Shown: positions 18,159-27,272, numbered from the stretch's first letter. The stretch: 55,718 bases of DNA from Desulfobacteraceae bacterium (GCA_003818505.1 RPRI01000026.1:1-55718), one strand, 5' to 3'. The notes: generated by a model not told the origin, from the letters alone. Numbers and translations: made by a program.

Positions 18159-18325
18159 ATTCCCAAAAACAGATGTAAGATTTTCCATGTTGTAAAAAAA
18201 ACCGACACTCGCAGTCCAAAATCCTGAGAAAGTATCTTTTCCCCGCCGGTTAAAATCGATATAAACACGCCCCTGCACGAATGAAATCAGGCAATTAATA
18301 ATATCACTGATTATTTCAAGTTATC

Positions 18326-18340
18326 TGGCATATTTTTTGT
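18326..18340 (+). promoter_or_regulatory. Candidate sigma-54 promoter of the hydrogenase operon
   Basis: TGGCATATTTTTTGT has the GG-N10-G(C/T) spacing of -24/-12 promoters, with GT in place of the usual GC at -12. It lies 66 bases upstream of the GTG at 18407, and a possible activator-type inverted repeat (18282-18318) is close upstream. The -12 deviation keeps this tentative. Confidence 0.4.
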
Positions 18341-18406
18341 AATACCATATCTGCAACACATGTTTATTTAATAGCTCACCTATGTGCAGAAAAGGAGGTT
18401 CCGGCT

Positions 18407-18916
18407 GTGCTGAAAGAAGCTGAAACAAGCGGGAAACAGACAAGTCATGAGGAGTTCTCCTGTGAGAAACTGGCTGCAGTGGATAATGTAATCGAACACT
18501 ACCGTTCAAGGCCGGGAGCTTTGATTCCTGTTTTGGAAGAAGTACAGGAAATTCTCAGCTACATACCTAAACCCATCCAGAAAAGAATTGCGCTCGGATT
18601 GGGAGTTCCCTTTAGTGAGGTCTGGGGGGTGGTGACCTTCTATTCATTTTTTACCACGACGCCAAGAGGGCGGCACACAATAAGATGTTGTCTGGGTACG
18701 GCCTGCTATGTCAGGGGTAGCAAGAAAAACCTGGAAAAGCTCTCCACTCTTCTTCACGTTGAACCGGGTGAAACAACCGAAGATCGCCGGTTTTCGCTTG
18801 AGACTGTCCGGTGCCTTGGAGCCTGCGCTCTTGCTCCGGTTGTGGCGGCCGACGGGGAAACTTTTGCGCAGGTGAAACCTTTAAAAATACCGGAAATTCT
18901 GGATGCATTCAAGTAA
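18407..18916 (+). CDS. hoxE: NuoE/HoxE-like [2Fe-2S] diaphorase subunit
   Basis: A 169-residue protein with a GTG start eight bases after a strong AAAGGAGGT. It is a thioredoxin-fold NADH dehydrogenase 24-kDa homologue: VIEHYRSRPGALIPVLEEVQEIL and the VWGVVTFYSFF helix precede the four cysteine ligands, two in CCLGTACYVRG (the second and third cysteines of the stretch are the likely pair, spaced as in the family) and two in VRCLGACALAP. It holds one [2Fe-2S] cluster that relays electrons between the flavin subunit and the rest of the complex. First gene of the hydrogenase operon; the next start follows within ~50 bases. Confidence 0.88.
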   Translation: MLKEAETSGKQTSHEEFSCEKLAAVDNVIEHYRSRPGALIPVLEEVQEILSYIPKPIQKRIALGLGVPFSEVWGVVTFYSFFTTTPRGRHTIRCCLGTACYVRGSKKNLEKLSTLLHVEPGETTEDRRFSLETVRCLGACALAPVVAADGETFAQVKPLKIPEILDAFK

Positions 18917-18964
18917 CTCTGATTTTTTGGAATGTATAACAATTTTAAGAGAGGGACAACTCGA

Positions 18965-21900
18965 ATGAGTCGATTAACTCCGGAAAGCTTGAACAGACTT
19001 CGTGATGATATGAGCCGTTTCATGGCCGTCCGTTTTATGGAAGATATCCATGACGGGCAACCGGTTTATCCGTATCACCTGATGTTCTGCGGTGGAACCG
19101 GATGCCGGGCATCCAAAAGCATGGAGATAAAGCATCATCTTATCGATGCCATTGAAAAGCGGCAACTTCAGGACAAAATCGTGCTGATCGAGACCGGTTG
19201 CATCGGCTTCTGCGCCCATGGTCCGGTCATGGTCGTTTATCCGGGAGGCGTTTTTTATCAATATCTGAAGCCTGATGATATGGATGAAATTCTGGATGAG
19301 CATATTCTAAAGGGTTATCCCGTAGATCGCTTACTGTATAAAGATCCTGTCTCGGGCCGTTCTATACCGCGATTAAAAGAGATTCCCTTCTTTTCCATGC
19401 AGCAGGCGCGTGTTTTAAGAAACAAGGGTTTAATAGCTGCTGAACATATTGAAGAATATGTTGGAACCGGCGGCTATCTTGGGGCATGCAAGGCGCTTCT
19501 GGAAATGCAGCCGGAGGAGATAATAAAAGAGATCAAGGTTTCAGGCCTGCGCGGGCGAGGTGGCGCAGGATTTCCGACAGGCCTCAAATGGGAGTTTGCA
19601 AACCGTTCCCAGGGCCCGGTCAAATATATTCTCTGTAATGCCGATGAAGGTGATCCGGGGGCATTTATGGATTGTGCAGTGCTGGAATCTGATCCACACG
19701 CGGTTTTGGAGGGTATGATCATTGCGGCCAAGGCTATCGGGGCTCACCAGGGCCATATTTACTGCAGAGCCGAGTATCCGCTGGCCGTCAAACGGCTAAA
19801 TATTGCAATTGGCCAGGCCCGCGAGCATGGTCTGCTGGGAAAAGATATTCTGGGTTCAGGTTTTGACTTTGATCTTGATATTTATCGCGGAGCCGGAGCA
19901 TTTGTCTGCGGCGAGGAAACAGCGCTTATGACCTCTATCGAGGGCAAGCGGGGTACGCCTCGGCCAAGGCCGCCGTTCCCGGCGGTTTCCGGATTATGGA
20001 AAAAGCCGACTGTTTTGAACAATGTTGAAACCCTGGCCAGTGTAGCCCAAATAATCATTAACGGCGGCAACTGGTACGCCGAACTGGGCACCCTGCGCAG
20101 CAAAGGAACAAAGATATTTTCCGTTACCGGAGATGTAAACAACATTGGATTAGTGGAGGTTCCGGTGGGCGCTGCCCTTGGCGATATTGTTTTTGATATT
20201 GCCGGCGGTATTGCCAAAGGTAAGAAGTTTAAGGCTGTTCAGCTGGGCGGTCCTTCCGGAGGGTGTATTCCGGGGCAGCATCTGAATACGCCTGTTGATT
20301 ATGAGTCGCTTACCATGCTTGGCGCTATCATGGGTTCCGGGGGCATGATCGTCATGGACGAAGACAAGTGCATGGTGGATGTGGCCCGGTTCTTCATGGA
20401 GTTTTGCGCCGATGAGTCATGCGGCAAGTGTACACCGTGCCGGGTTGGCACCCGCAAGATGCTCGAAGTGCTCACCCGGATCTGTGAAGGCAGGGGCAAG
20501 GCCGGAGACATTGAAACACTTGAACGGTGGGCTGACATTATGCGCAATACCTCTTTATGCGGCCTTGGCCAAACGGCTTCAAACCCGGTGCTTTCCACCC
20601 TCCGGTATTTCCGTCATGAATATGAAGCCCATATTTATGAAAAACGATGCCCTGCCGTGGTGTGTTCAGGCCTTTTTGACGCCCCGTGCCGACATGCCTG
20701 CCCGGTCGGGATGGATATACCCGACTATATTGCCCTTATCCGGGAGAACAGACTGGATGATGCGTACAAGGTGCTGCTGAAGACAAATCCGTTTCCAAGC
20801 ATTTGCGGGCGGGTCTGCGAGCACCGATGCGAGATGAAATGCCGGCGTTCCATGATTGATGAACCGGTTAGCATAAAGTACCTTAAACGTTATATAACCG
20901 ATCATGCTGCAAGGCCGCCTGTCAAACCGGCGATAATGGAGCGCACGGAAAAAATCGCGGTTATTGGCGCAGGCCCGTCAGGCCTGACCGCTGCCAAGGA
21001 TCTTGCCTTGCGGGGCTACCGGGTAAGTGTATTCGACCAATTTCCCGAGGCTGGTGGAATGCTGAGATGGGCTATTCCCGCCTACCGGCTTCCCCGTGAT
21101 GTGCTCAGAATGGAAATTCAGGATATCTTCGATCTGGGAGTCGAATTTAAGGGAAACACGCGCATTGGCCGGGATATTTCATGGGATGAGATTGCAGGAC
21201 GGTTTCATGCGGTATATCTGGCTGTCGGCGCCCAGAGGAGTTCCGCCGCTGATATGCAAGAGATCGAAGGGGTCCGGGTGACCGGTGCGGTGGAGTACCT
21301 CCGGGAGTATAATCTTGGCAATAATCCGCATACCGGCCTGAGTGTAGTGGTTGTAGGCGGCGGCAATGCGGCAATCGATGCAGCCAGATGCGCCATAAGG
21401 CTCGGGGCTCAGGATGCGGTTATTCTTTATCGTCGGCAGAAGGAGGACATGCCGGCACAGGCAGAGGAGATTCTGGCGGCAGAACAGGAAGGAGTCCGCA
21501 TATGTGTCATGGGCGCTCCTCTGCGGTTTGAACAAACGCCAAATCCGCTGAAAAAACTCATCTGTCAGCGGATGACCCTTGGTGAATTTGATGCCAGTGC
21601 AAGAAGAAAGCCGGTTCCTGTTCCTGGAGAGCAATTCGAACTTGAAACCGACCATGTCATACTGGCAATAGGACAACAAGTTGATATTACAAATGATATA
21701 CAAACTATCGGTGTCGGGATCAATCGAAAGGGCCTGATCGAAATTATACCGGGTAAAAAGACCGGAACTGCGGGAACGATGATATTTGCCGGCGGAGATG
21801 CGGTAAGGGGCCCGGATACGGTGATCGGCGCTGTTGCTGATGGTCACAGAGCTGCCGAGGAGATAGATGCGGCCATACGTGAAAAAAATGCGGAGCCGTC

Positions 21901-22123
21901 CTATGAGCCGCCTCCGCCGGAAGTGATGGAAATTCCAAAATCAGCTGAAGCGCAAACAGATTCTAAACCGAGGGCATCAATGCCTGAGGCTGATCCGGTT
22001 GAGAGAAAAAAAGATTTTAGAGAGGTGGAACTCGGACTTACTCCTGAGTTTGCCTTTACAGAAGCCTGTCGCTGTCTGCAATGTAATCTTAAGGATGTCG
22101 AATCTGACTCAGGCGGATCATAG
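18965..22123 (+). CDS. hoxF: NuoF/HoxF diaphorase subunit fused to a GltD-like NAD(P)H:flavin module
   Basis: 1052 residues from ATG 18965, which has GAGAGGG nine bases upstream; ATG 18932 lacks a ribosome-binding site. Order: thioredoxin-like [2Fe-2S] domain (CGGTGCRAS at ~42, GCIGFCAHG at ~79); NuoF core with GLRGRGGAGFPTG (~194, NADH), NADEGDPGAF (~224, FMN) and ESCGKCTPCRVG plus TSLCGLGQ (~485-533, [4Fe-4S]). Then a GltD-type extension: CRHACPVGMDIP (~575), CGRVCEHRCEMKC (~613-626), the FAD fold AVIGAGPSGLTAAKDL (~665), a second nucleotide fold VVVVGGGNAAIDAARCA (~794) with LYRRQKEDMPA, and FAGGDAVRGPDTVIGAV (~941). It therefore carries two flavin and two pyridine-nucleotide sites. The RR after LY suggests NADP(H) at the second site. 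The fusion is the notable point. Confidence 0.88.
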   Translation: MSRLTPESLNRLRDDMSRFMAVRFMEDIHDGQPVYPYHLMFCGGTGCRASKSMEIKHHLIDAIEKRQLQDKIVLIETGCIGFCAHGPVMVVYPGGVFYQYLKPDDMDEILDEHILKGYPVDRLLYKDPVSGRSIPRLKEIPFFSMQQARVLRNKGLIAAEHIEEYVGTGGYLGACKALLEMQPEEIIKEIKVSGLRGRGGAGFPTGLKWEFANRSQGPVKYILCNADEGDPGAFMDCAVLESDPHAVLEGMIIAAKAIGAHQGHIYCRAEYPLAVKRLNIAIGQAREHGLLGKDILGSGFDFDLDIYRGAGAFVCGEETALMTSIEGKRGTPRPRPPFPAVSGLWKKPTVLNNVETLASVAQIIINGGNWYAELGTLRSKGTKIFSVTGDVNNIGLVEVPVGAALGDIVFDIAGGIAKGKKFKAVQLGGPSGGCIPGQHLNTPVDYESLTMLGAIMGSGGMIVMDEDKCMVDVARFFMEFCADESCGKCTPCRVGTRKMLEVLTRICEGRGKAGDIETLERWADIMRNTSLCGLGQTASNPVLSTLRYFRHEYEAHIYEKRCPAVVCSGLFDAPCRHACPVGMDIPDYIALIRENRLDDAYKVLLKTNPFPSICGRVCEHRCEMKCRRSMIDEPVSIKYLKRYITDHAARPPVKPAIMERTEKIAVIGAGPSGLTAAKDLALRGYRVSVFDQFPEAGGMLRWAIPAYRLPRDVLRMEIQDIFDLGVEFKGNTRIGRDISWDEIAGRFHAVYLAVGAQRSSAADMQEIEGVRVTGAVEYLREYNLGNNPHTGLSVVVVGGGNAAIDAARCAIRLGAQDAVILYRRQKEDMPAQAEEILAAEQEGVRICVMGAPLRFEQTPNPLKKLICQRMTLGEFDASARRKPVPVPGEQFELETDHVILAIGQQVDITNDIQTIGVGINRKGLIEIIPGKKTGTAGTMIFAGGDAVRGPDTVIGAVADGHRAAEEIDAAIREKNAEPSYEPPPPEVMEIPKSAEAQTDSKPRASMPEADPVERKKDFREVELGLTPEFAFTEACRCLQCNLKDVESDSGGS

Positions 22124-22210
22124 ACGATGGGTTGGTTATGATTCCGGCGGTTCGCAGGCGACGCCATAATCCGGCTTTGCTTTAGATCGGATGTTTCACA
22201 AAGGAGAAAG

Positions 22211-24283
22211 ATGCGCATGGAAAATAGTCCAAAGCAGGTAAATGTGACCATTGACGGTCTCCGGTTATCTGTCCCTGAAGGGATGACAATCCTGGAAGCC
22301 GCCCGGCAAAACAGCATCCGGATTCCTACCCTTTGTCATCATCCTGCGCTGTCGGCATGGGGAGGATGCCGGTTGTGCGTTGTTGAGGTGGATGGCAGCC
22401 CTAAACTGGTCGCCAGTTGTGTTATGCCGGTGCGCGATGGGATGTCGGTCGTTACCAGCAACAGTAACATTATTGCCGCACGGCGGACTATTCTGGAGTT
22501 TCTTTTTGCCGAGCGCAATCACAACTGCATGTTCTGTTCCCAGAGCGGTGATTGTGAACTGCAGGCTCTGGCATACGAACTGCAGATGGACCATCTTACC
22601 GTACCCCAGTCCTACGAGCAGTATCCAGTGGATATTACCAGTGAGTACATGGGAATTGACCATAATCGCTGTGTTCTGTGTGGACGATGCGTTCGTGCGT
22701 GTCATGAGATTGCCGGCGCTTACGTTCTCAACTACCAGGGGCGGGGCATAAAGAACCGGATCTCTTTTGACCTTAATATGAGCCGGGATGAATCCTCGTG
22801 CATGAGTTGCGGCGCATGCATGCAGGTCTGCCCAACAGGAGCCATTTTTAACCGTTACCGGAGCCATCGATCGGTAAAAGGGCATCAGCAGGACAGTCGT
22901 ATCGTAACAGATGCTTTTTGTCCCCGTTGCGGTTTAATGTGCGAAACGCATACAATTGTTGAAGATAACCAACTGCTAAGGATCGAAGGCCACATCAGGC
23001 CCGGAAATATGGGATCGGAACGCGGCCAATTATGTGTCAAAGGTCGTTTTGAGCCTCTGAAAACACCGGGACAGCGCCTGCTTAATCCAATGATCCGCGG
23101 GAGCGACGGAATATGGAAAGAGACCACATGGAAAACGGCCATGGATATGGTTGAAAGCAGGATGAGCGTAAGAAACGGCGGAACATTCGGGCTGGTCTCC
23201 AGCCGCTGCGCCAATGAACACCTCATGATATTCAGAGATCTTATGCTTAAAGGCTGGTCAGCCGATTATCTGGACACAATTGATGGCCGTACCTTGAGGA
23301 CGCTGGCCGGCGCCTGGAAAGAGCTCGGTAAAACCTTTCTGGGTCTGAAAGAAGCGCCATGGCAACGCATACCGGATGCAGATCTTATTATGGCGGCCGG
23401 AGCCAACTCCTTTGAAACACAGCCTCTGATAGAAGGAGTAATAAGACGGGCGATTCTCGAAAAAGGAATTAGCGCAATTGTTATCGGATCCACCGACCCT
23501 GTCAGTCCCTGGAGCGCTGATTATGTGCCTGTAGCTGAGGGGAATGAACCGCTGGTAATGGAGGCTTTCCTGGCGCAGACGCTTAAAATTCATACACTGC
23601 AAAGATCACCGGGTTGGGAGCCTGTCATTTCAGAGATGAAAGAGATAGATGTACAAAGCCGCCTTAATCAGGCCGGCCTTGATAATTCCGCGAAAGAAGC
23701 GTTTATGTCTGCGGTTGATGCCTTTGTAAAGAGCAGGAACCCGATGATCATTGCCGGGAAAGGAATTACTGACCTGCCGCAGGCCGGCAGTTTACGCAAC
23801 CTGATGCTTCTGTCTCTCATTAAAGGTATATTACCGGAAAACGCTGTGCGGGTGGTGATTCTCAAATCAAACGGCAACAGCTCCGGTGCTCTGAAACTTG
23901 GAATATCCACAGGAGCGCCGGAAGGAAAGTACCGGCGTGGTTTGATGCTGCTGGATGAAGAGAATCTGGAAGGTTCTCAGCTCCTGGAACGGCTTGGGAG
24001 TCTTGAATTTCTGGCTGTTATCACACCTTATTTCCCGGAAGCGCTGAAAGATATTGCACATGTCCTTATTCCGAGACCTTCATTGCTTGAGGAGGAGGGC
24101 ACATATACCTCCCTGGATGGTCAGGAGATCCGCACGCTGAACCCGGTGCTGAAAAGGCCGAAAGATGTGAGCGAGTCCTGGCAAACTCTGCTGGCTCTGA
24201 TGCAGCGTACCGAGTTCCATCCCGGTTATGCCCGGTGGAAAGATATCAGGGCCAGAGTTATCAGCGAAATGCAATCGGTGTAA
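22211..24283 (+). CDS. hoxU: NuoG-like iron-sulfur subunit of the hydrogenase complex (HoxU-type, extended)
   Basis: A 690-residue protein, much longer than a typical ~240-residue HoxU. The N-terminus has a [2Fe-2S] ferredoxin domain (CHHPALSAWGGCRLCVVEVD), the His-ligated [4Fe-4S] motif HNCMFCSQSGDC, two ferredoxin clusters (CVLCGRCVRAC and CMSCGACMQVCP) and a further motif CPRCGLMCET...CVKG as in FdhA/NuoG. The remainder is a molybdopterin-oxidoreductase fold without a visible catalytic Cys or Sec, so it is probably structural, as in complex I NuoG. It wires electrons from the flavin subunit to the [NiFe] dimer. AAGGAG precedes two possible starts, 22211 and 22217. Confidence 0.85.
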   Translation: MRMENSPKQVNVTIDGLRLSVPEGMTILEAARQNSIRIPTLCHHPALSAWGGCRLCVVEVDGSPKLVASCVMPVRDGMSVVTSNSNIIAARRTILEFLFAERNHNCMFCSQSGDCELQALAYELQMDHLTVPQSYEQYPVDITSEYMGIDHNRCVLCGRCVRACHEIAGAYVLNYQGRGIKNRISFDLNMSRDESSCMSCGACMQVCPTGAIFNRYRSHRSVKGHQQDSRIVTDAFCPRCGLMCETHTIVEDNQLLRIEGHIRPGNMGSERGQLCVKGRFEPLKTPGQRLLNPMIRGSDGIWKETTWKTAMDMVESRMSVRNGGTFGLVSSRCANEHLMIFRDLMLKGWSADYLDTIDGRTLRTLAGAWKELGKTFLGLKEAPWQRIPDADLIMAAGANSFETQPLIEGVIRRAILEKGISAIVIGSTDPVSPWSADYVPVAEGNEPLVMEAFLAQTLKIHTLQRSPGWEPVISEMKEIDVQSRLNQAGLDNSAKEAFMSAVDAFVKSRNPMIIAGKGITDLPQAGSLRNLMLLSLIKGILPENAVRVVILKSNGNSSGALKLGISTGAPEGKYRRGLMLLDEENLEGSQLLERLGSLEFLAVITPYFPEALKDIAHVLIPRPSLLEEEGTYTSLDGQEIRTLNPVLKRPKDVSESWQTLLALMQRTEFHPGYARWKDIRARVISEMQSV

Positions 24284-24308
24284 CATTGCATTTATTGGAG
24301 GTGAATTA

Positions 24309-24854
24309 ATGTCAAAACCCAAGGTGGCTACTGTATGGTTGGAAGGATGTGCCGGATGCCACATGTCTTTCCTGGATCTGGACGAAAAGCTTTTGGATAT
24401 ATTTGATGCTGTTGATATTACAGTGAGTCCGGTAACGGACTTCAAAAATTTTGATTTTGGTTCTCTGTCCGTCGGCATAATAGAAGGCGGTATCGGCAAT
24501 AAGGAACAGGAGGAGATTGCCATTAATCTCCGGGAGCATTGTAAAATCCTCATTGCGTGGGGCGACTGCGCGGTTTTTGGCGGGATTAATACAATGCGAA
24601 ATGCAATTCCGGTAAAGGAACTGCTCCGTTACGGTTATCAGGAGACTGCCGGCACAACTTCGGGCGTTTTGCCGATTCATGAGGAATTGCCGCTTCTTCT
24701 GGAGCAGGTCCTGCCGGTCAATCGCCTTGTGACCGTGGATGTATATGTTCCCGGATGTCCGCCATCTCCGGAATCGATTGCCTACTGCCTTACGGAAATT
24801 TTAAAGGGACGAATGCCTGTTGTTCTTCCACCGAAGATGATGCACTTTGATTGA
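24309..24854 (+). CDS. hoxY: [NiFe] hydrogenase small subunit, HoxY type
   Basis: 181 residues from ATG 24309, preceded by GGAGGTG. An in-frame ATG at 24228 lies inside the NuoG-like gene and has no ribosome-binding site. WLEGCAGCHMSFLD gives the first proximal-cluster cysteines, WGDCAVFGGI the third and YVPGCPPSPESI the fourth, so only the proximal [4Fe-4S] cluster is present, as in cytosolic group 3 enzymes. There is no Tat signal, placing it in the cytoplasm. The large-subunit gene starts only 13 bases after its stop. Confidence 0.9.
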   Translation: MSKPKVATVWLEGCAGCHMSFLDLDEKLLDIFDAVDITVSPVTDFKNFDFGSLSVGIIEGGIGNKEQEEIAINLREHCKILIAWGDCAVFGGINTMRNAIPVKELLRYGYQETAGTTSGVLPIHEELPLLLEQVLPVNRLVTVDVYVPGCPPSPESIAYCLTEILKGRMPVVLPPKMMHFD

Positions 24855-24867
24855 GGAGGCCGATTAC

Positions 24868-26298
24868 ATGAGCGACAACAGAAAAATAACGATTAATCCG
24901 ATTACCCGCCTTGAAGGCCACGGCAAGGTTGTAATCCACCTGGATTCGGACGGCAATGTGGAAGATGCCAAGTTTCATGTTACCCAGTTCAGGGGATTTG
25001 AGCGGTTTTGCCATGGCCGGCCATTTGAGGAAATGCCGATTATCACTCAGCGAATCTGCGGAATTTGCCCGGTCAGCCATCAACTGGCTTCAGCCAAAGC
25101 GTGCGATGCCATATTGGGTGTAAAAATTCCGGACGCGGCGATAGCGCTGAGACGGCTTCAGCATATGGGACAGTTTATCCAGTCCCATGCGCTCCATTTC
25201 TTCTATCTGGCCAGCCCTGATCTTCTCTTCGGATGGGACTCCGACCCGGGACAGCGCAATATAGTTGGAGTGATAGGCGCTTATCCGGATATAGCCAAAA
25301 AAGGTATAAGGCTGAGAAAGTTCGGCCAGGATATCATAAGGTCTCTCGGGGGTAAAAGTATACATCCGGCCTATGCGATTCCCGGTGGTGTTATTAACAG
25401 CCTGACAGAAAAGGCGCGTGATGATTTGTTGACGGGATTTGAACCAGCCTATGATGCCTGTTACTCCGGCCTGGATTTTATCAAGGAATGGCTTGAAAAG
25501 AACCGGGATGAAATCGAAAGGTTTGCAAATTTTCAGTCCCTTATGACAGGCCTTGTGAATGATGCCGGTTGTCCGGATATGTATGACGGAAAACTGCGGA
25601 TTCAGCACAGCTCCGGAAACATCCGCATGGAATTCGACCCCGGAGATTATCTGAACTTTATCGCAGAGCATGTTGAGGCGTGGTCATACCTGAAATTTCC
25701 TTATTTCAGAGAGCAGGGATTTCCCAACGGTTCTTACAGGGTAGGGCCGCTGGCCAGGGTCAATATAGCCGATGCCATGAGTACATCCAAGGCTCAGTCC
25801 GAGTTGCTGACTTACAGGGAAAAGACCCGCGACGGGTTGAGCGGGTCCACTCTCCTGTTTCATTACGCGCGGTTGATCGAGTTGCTTAACTGTTTAGAAG
25901 TAGCTGAAATATTATTGCAAAGCGAAGTCATCTGCGGTACGGATATCCAAAACCGTGCGTCTGTTTCAAACAATGAAGGCATTGGTGTCATCGAGGCTCC
26001 CCGTGGAACCCTTATTCACCATTACAGAGTGGATAAATACGGCGTTATCGAAGACGTCAATCTGATTGTGGCAACCGGACACAATAATCAGGCCATGAAT
26101 CAATCCGTAGGTATGGTAGCCAGAGAGTATATTCGGGAAGGGCATGTAAGGGAAGGCATATTAAACCGTATCGAGGGCGCAATCCGATGTTACGATCCCT
26201 GTCTTTCATGTTCGACCCACGCTCTGGGTCAAATGCCCCTCAATGTAAAAATTTACAGCAAGGATTTGCAACTGCTGATTCAACTGCAAAGGGACTGA
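24868..26298 (+). CDS. hoxH: [NiFe] hydrogenase large subunit, HoxH type
   Basis: 476 residues from ATG 24868, with GAGGAGG eight bases upstream; the TTG at 24847 is not needed. INPITRLEGHGKV opens the protein. RICGICPVSH at ~62 (L1) and DPCLSCSTHALG at ~442 (L2) supply the four cysteines of the Ni-Fe centre. The ~25 residues after the L2 histidine are the peptide removed by the maturation protease encoded next. The motif form and the absence of export signals fit group 3 cytosolic bidirectional enzymes; the exact subgroup needs phylogeny. Confidence 0.93.
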   Translation: MSDNRKITINPITRLEGHGKVVIHLDSDGNVEDAKFHVTQFRGFERFCHGRPFEEMPIITQRICGICPVSHQLASAKACDAILGVKIPDAAIALRRLQHMGQFIQSHALHFFYLASPDLLFGWDSDPGQRNIVGVIGAYPDIAKKGIRLRKFGQDIIRSLGGKSIHPAYAIPGGVINSLTEKARDDLLTGFEPAYDACYSGLDFIKEWLEKNRDEIERFANFQSLMTGLVNDAGCPDMYDGKLRIQHSSGNIRMEFDPGDYLNFIAEHVEAWSYLKFPYFREQGFPNGSYRVGPLARVNIADAMSTSKAQSELLTYREKTRDGLSGSTLLFHYARLIELLNCLEVAEILLQSEVICGTDIQNRASVSNNEGIGVIEAPRGTLIHHYRVDKYGVIEDVNLIVATGHNNQAMNQSVGMVAREYIREGHVREGILNRIEGAIRCYDPCLSCSTHALGQMPLNVKIYSKDLQLLIQLQRD

Positions 26299-26301
26299 TA
26301 A

Positions 26302-26871
26302 GTGGACGGATTTCAGAACTCTGAAACGGTTAATATATGGATTATTGGTTATGGCAACCGTAATCGCCGGGATGACGGAGTTGGACCACATGTGGCTGAC
26401 CGGCTTAAGCTCCGCTTTGGGGATGCCGGAAGAGTCCGGATGGTGTCGGTTCATCAGCTTGAGCCGGAGATAGCTGAGGCGCTTAGGACCTCAAGCGTGA
26501 TTATTTTCATCGACTCTTCCCGGGAAATGTTGCCAAGGGGGGGGCGGGCATGGAGCCGGATTCGGCCGGTTTTGGATATGCACGGCATTACCCACAGCCT
26601 GAAGGCAGGTACTTTGCTGGGATTGATTCTACTGTTGTATGATCGCTGTCCCGATGCATGGATGGTGTCTGTGCAGGGAAGCGATTATGACTTTGGTGAA
26701 GGACTGAGCAAGTCGACTGAAAGGAGCGCAATCCGGGTAACCGGTGAGGTTGCCCGTTTTATCCAAAGAGGTTTGAAAAGCAACTCCCCGACAAAAGCGA
26801 TAAACGATAATGATCGCATGGAGAATAACAATGAAGGTTTTTACATAAGGAGTAAACCATGGCCGGCTTAA
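26302..26871 (+). CDS. hoxW: Hydrogenase maturation endopeptidase (HoxW/HyaD family)
   Basis: A 189-residue protein with a GTG start. IIGYGNRNRRDDGVGPHVAD contains the G-x-G-N...DDGVG motif with the Ni-sensing aspartate, IIFIDSS follows the family's second acidic position, and GITHSLKAGTLLGLILLLY has the conserved histidine region. It trims the C-terminal peptide of the large subunit after nickel insertion. It starts three bases after the hoxH stop. Its 3' end overlaps the following receiver gene by 13 bases; the C-terminal ~35 residues look unstructured and may be non-essential. Confidence 0.87.
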   Translation: MDGFQNSETVNIWIIGYGNRNRRDDGVGPHVADRLKLRFGDAGRVRMVSVHQLEPEIAEALRTSSVIIFIDSSREMLPRGGRAWSRIRPVLDMHGITHSLKAGTLLGLILLLYDRCPDAWMVSVQGSDYDFGEGLSKSTERSAIRVTGEVARFIQRGLKSNSPTKAINDNDRMENNNEGFYIRSKPWPA

Positions 26872-27272
26872 CCGATATACTTATCATTGATGATGATAAA
26901 GATCTGGTGCAGGCAATGCAGATCATTCTGGAAAGGCATGATTATGGTGTCCGTACGGCCTATAACGGGAAACAAGGCTATGATAAAATACAAACCAGGC
27001 CTCCTGATCTTATCATCCTGGATGTTATGATGGCGACCGATACGGAAGGTTTCGATCTGGCATATAAGCTTAAACAGAGTCCCGAGTACCGGAATATTCC
27101 AATAATAATGGCGACATCCTTTACACGGACAATGGCGGAAGAGGGACCTGAAAGGTTTCAGCACATAATGGGAGAATCATGGCCGGTATCTCACTTAATA
27201 GAGAAACCTATTGATCCTGAAGTATTGGTAGCAGCCATAAAAAAAATACTTGCAGAGTTTAAAAAGGAATAA
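26859..27272 (+). CDS. Stand-alone response regulator receiver
   Basis: A 137-residue CheY-like domain with no output domain. ILIIDDDKD carries the acidic pocket, Asp55 in LIILDVM is the phosphoacceptor, MATSFT the switch threonine/serine region and EKPIDPEVL the conserved lysine-proline. It overlaps the protease gene and is followed 41 bases later by a histidine kinase, so it is probably phosphorylated by that kinase. Cotranscription with the hydrogenase suggests a role in sensing redox state or H2, which is inference. Confidence 0.87.
   Translation: MAGLTDILIIDDDKDLVQAMQIILERHDYGVRTAYNGKQGYDKIQTRPPDLIILDVMMATDTEGFDLAYKLKQSPEYRNIPIIMATSFTRTMAEEGPERFQHIMGESWPVSHLIEKPIDPEVLVAAIKKILAEFKKE

Larger units (their letters stand above)
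18086..18406. other. Intergenic region upstream of the hydrogenase operon
   Basis: Contains the terminator at 18126-18158, an imperfect inverted repeat TGAAATCAG (18282-18290) / CTGATTATTTCA (18307-18318), and a candidate sigma-54 promoter at 18326-18340. A further weak inverted repeat (TCTGCAACACAT ... ATGTGCAGA) ends immediately before the AAAGGAGGT of the first hydrogenase gene and could hide it in the mRNA. Confidence 0.45.

Noticed and set aside
22211-24283. Catalytic formate dehydrogenase alpha subunit
   Set aside because: No Cys or Sec at the active-site region; [NiFe] subunit genes follow, so a NuoG-like electron-transfer role fits better.
18407-26298. Respiratory complex I
   Set aside because: No membrane-arm subunits are present, and the small and large hydrogenase subunits have complete [NiFe] motifs.
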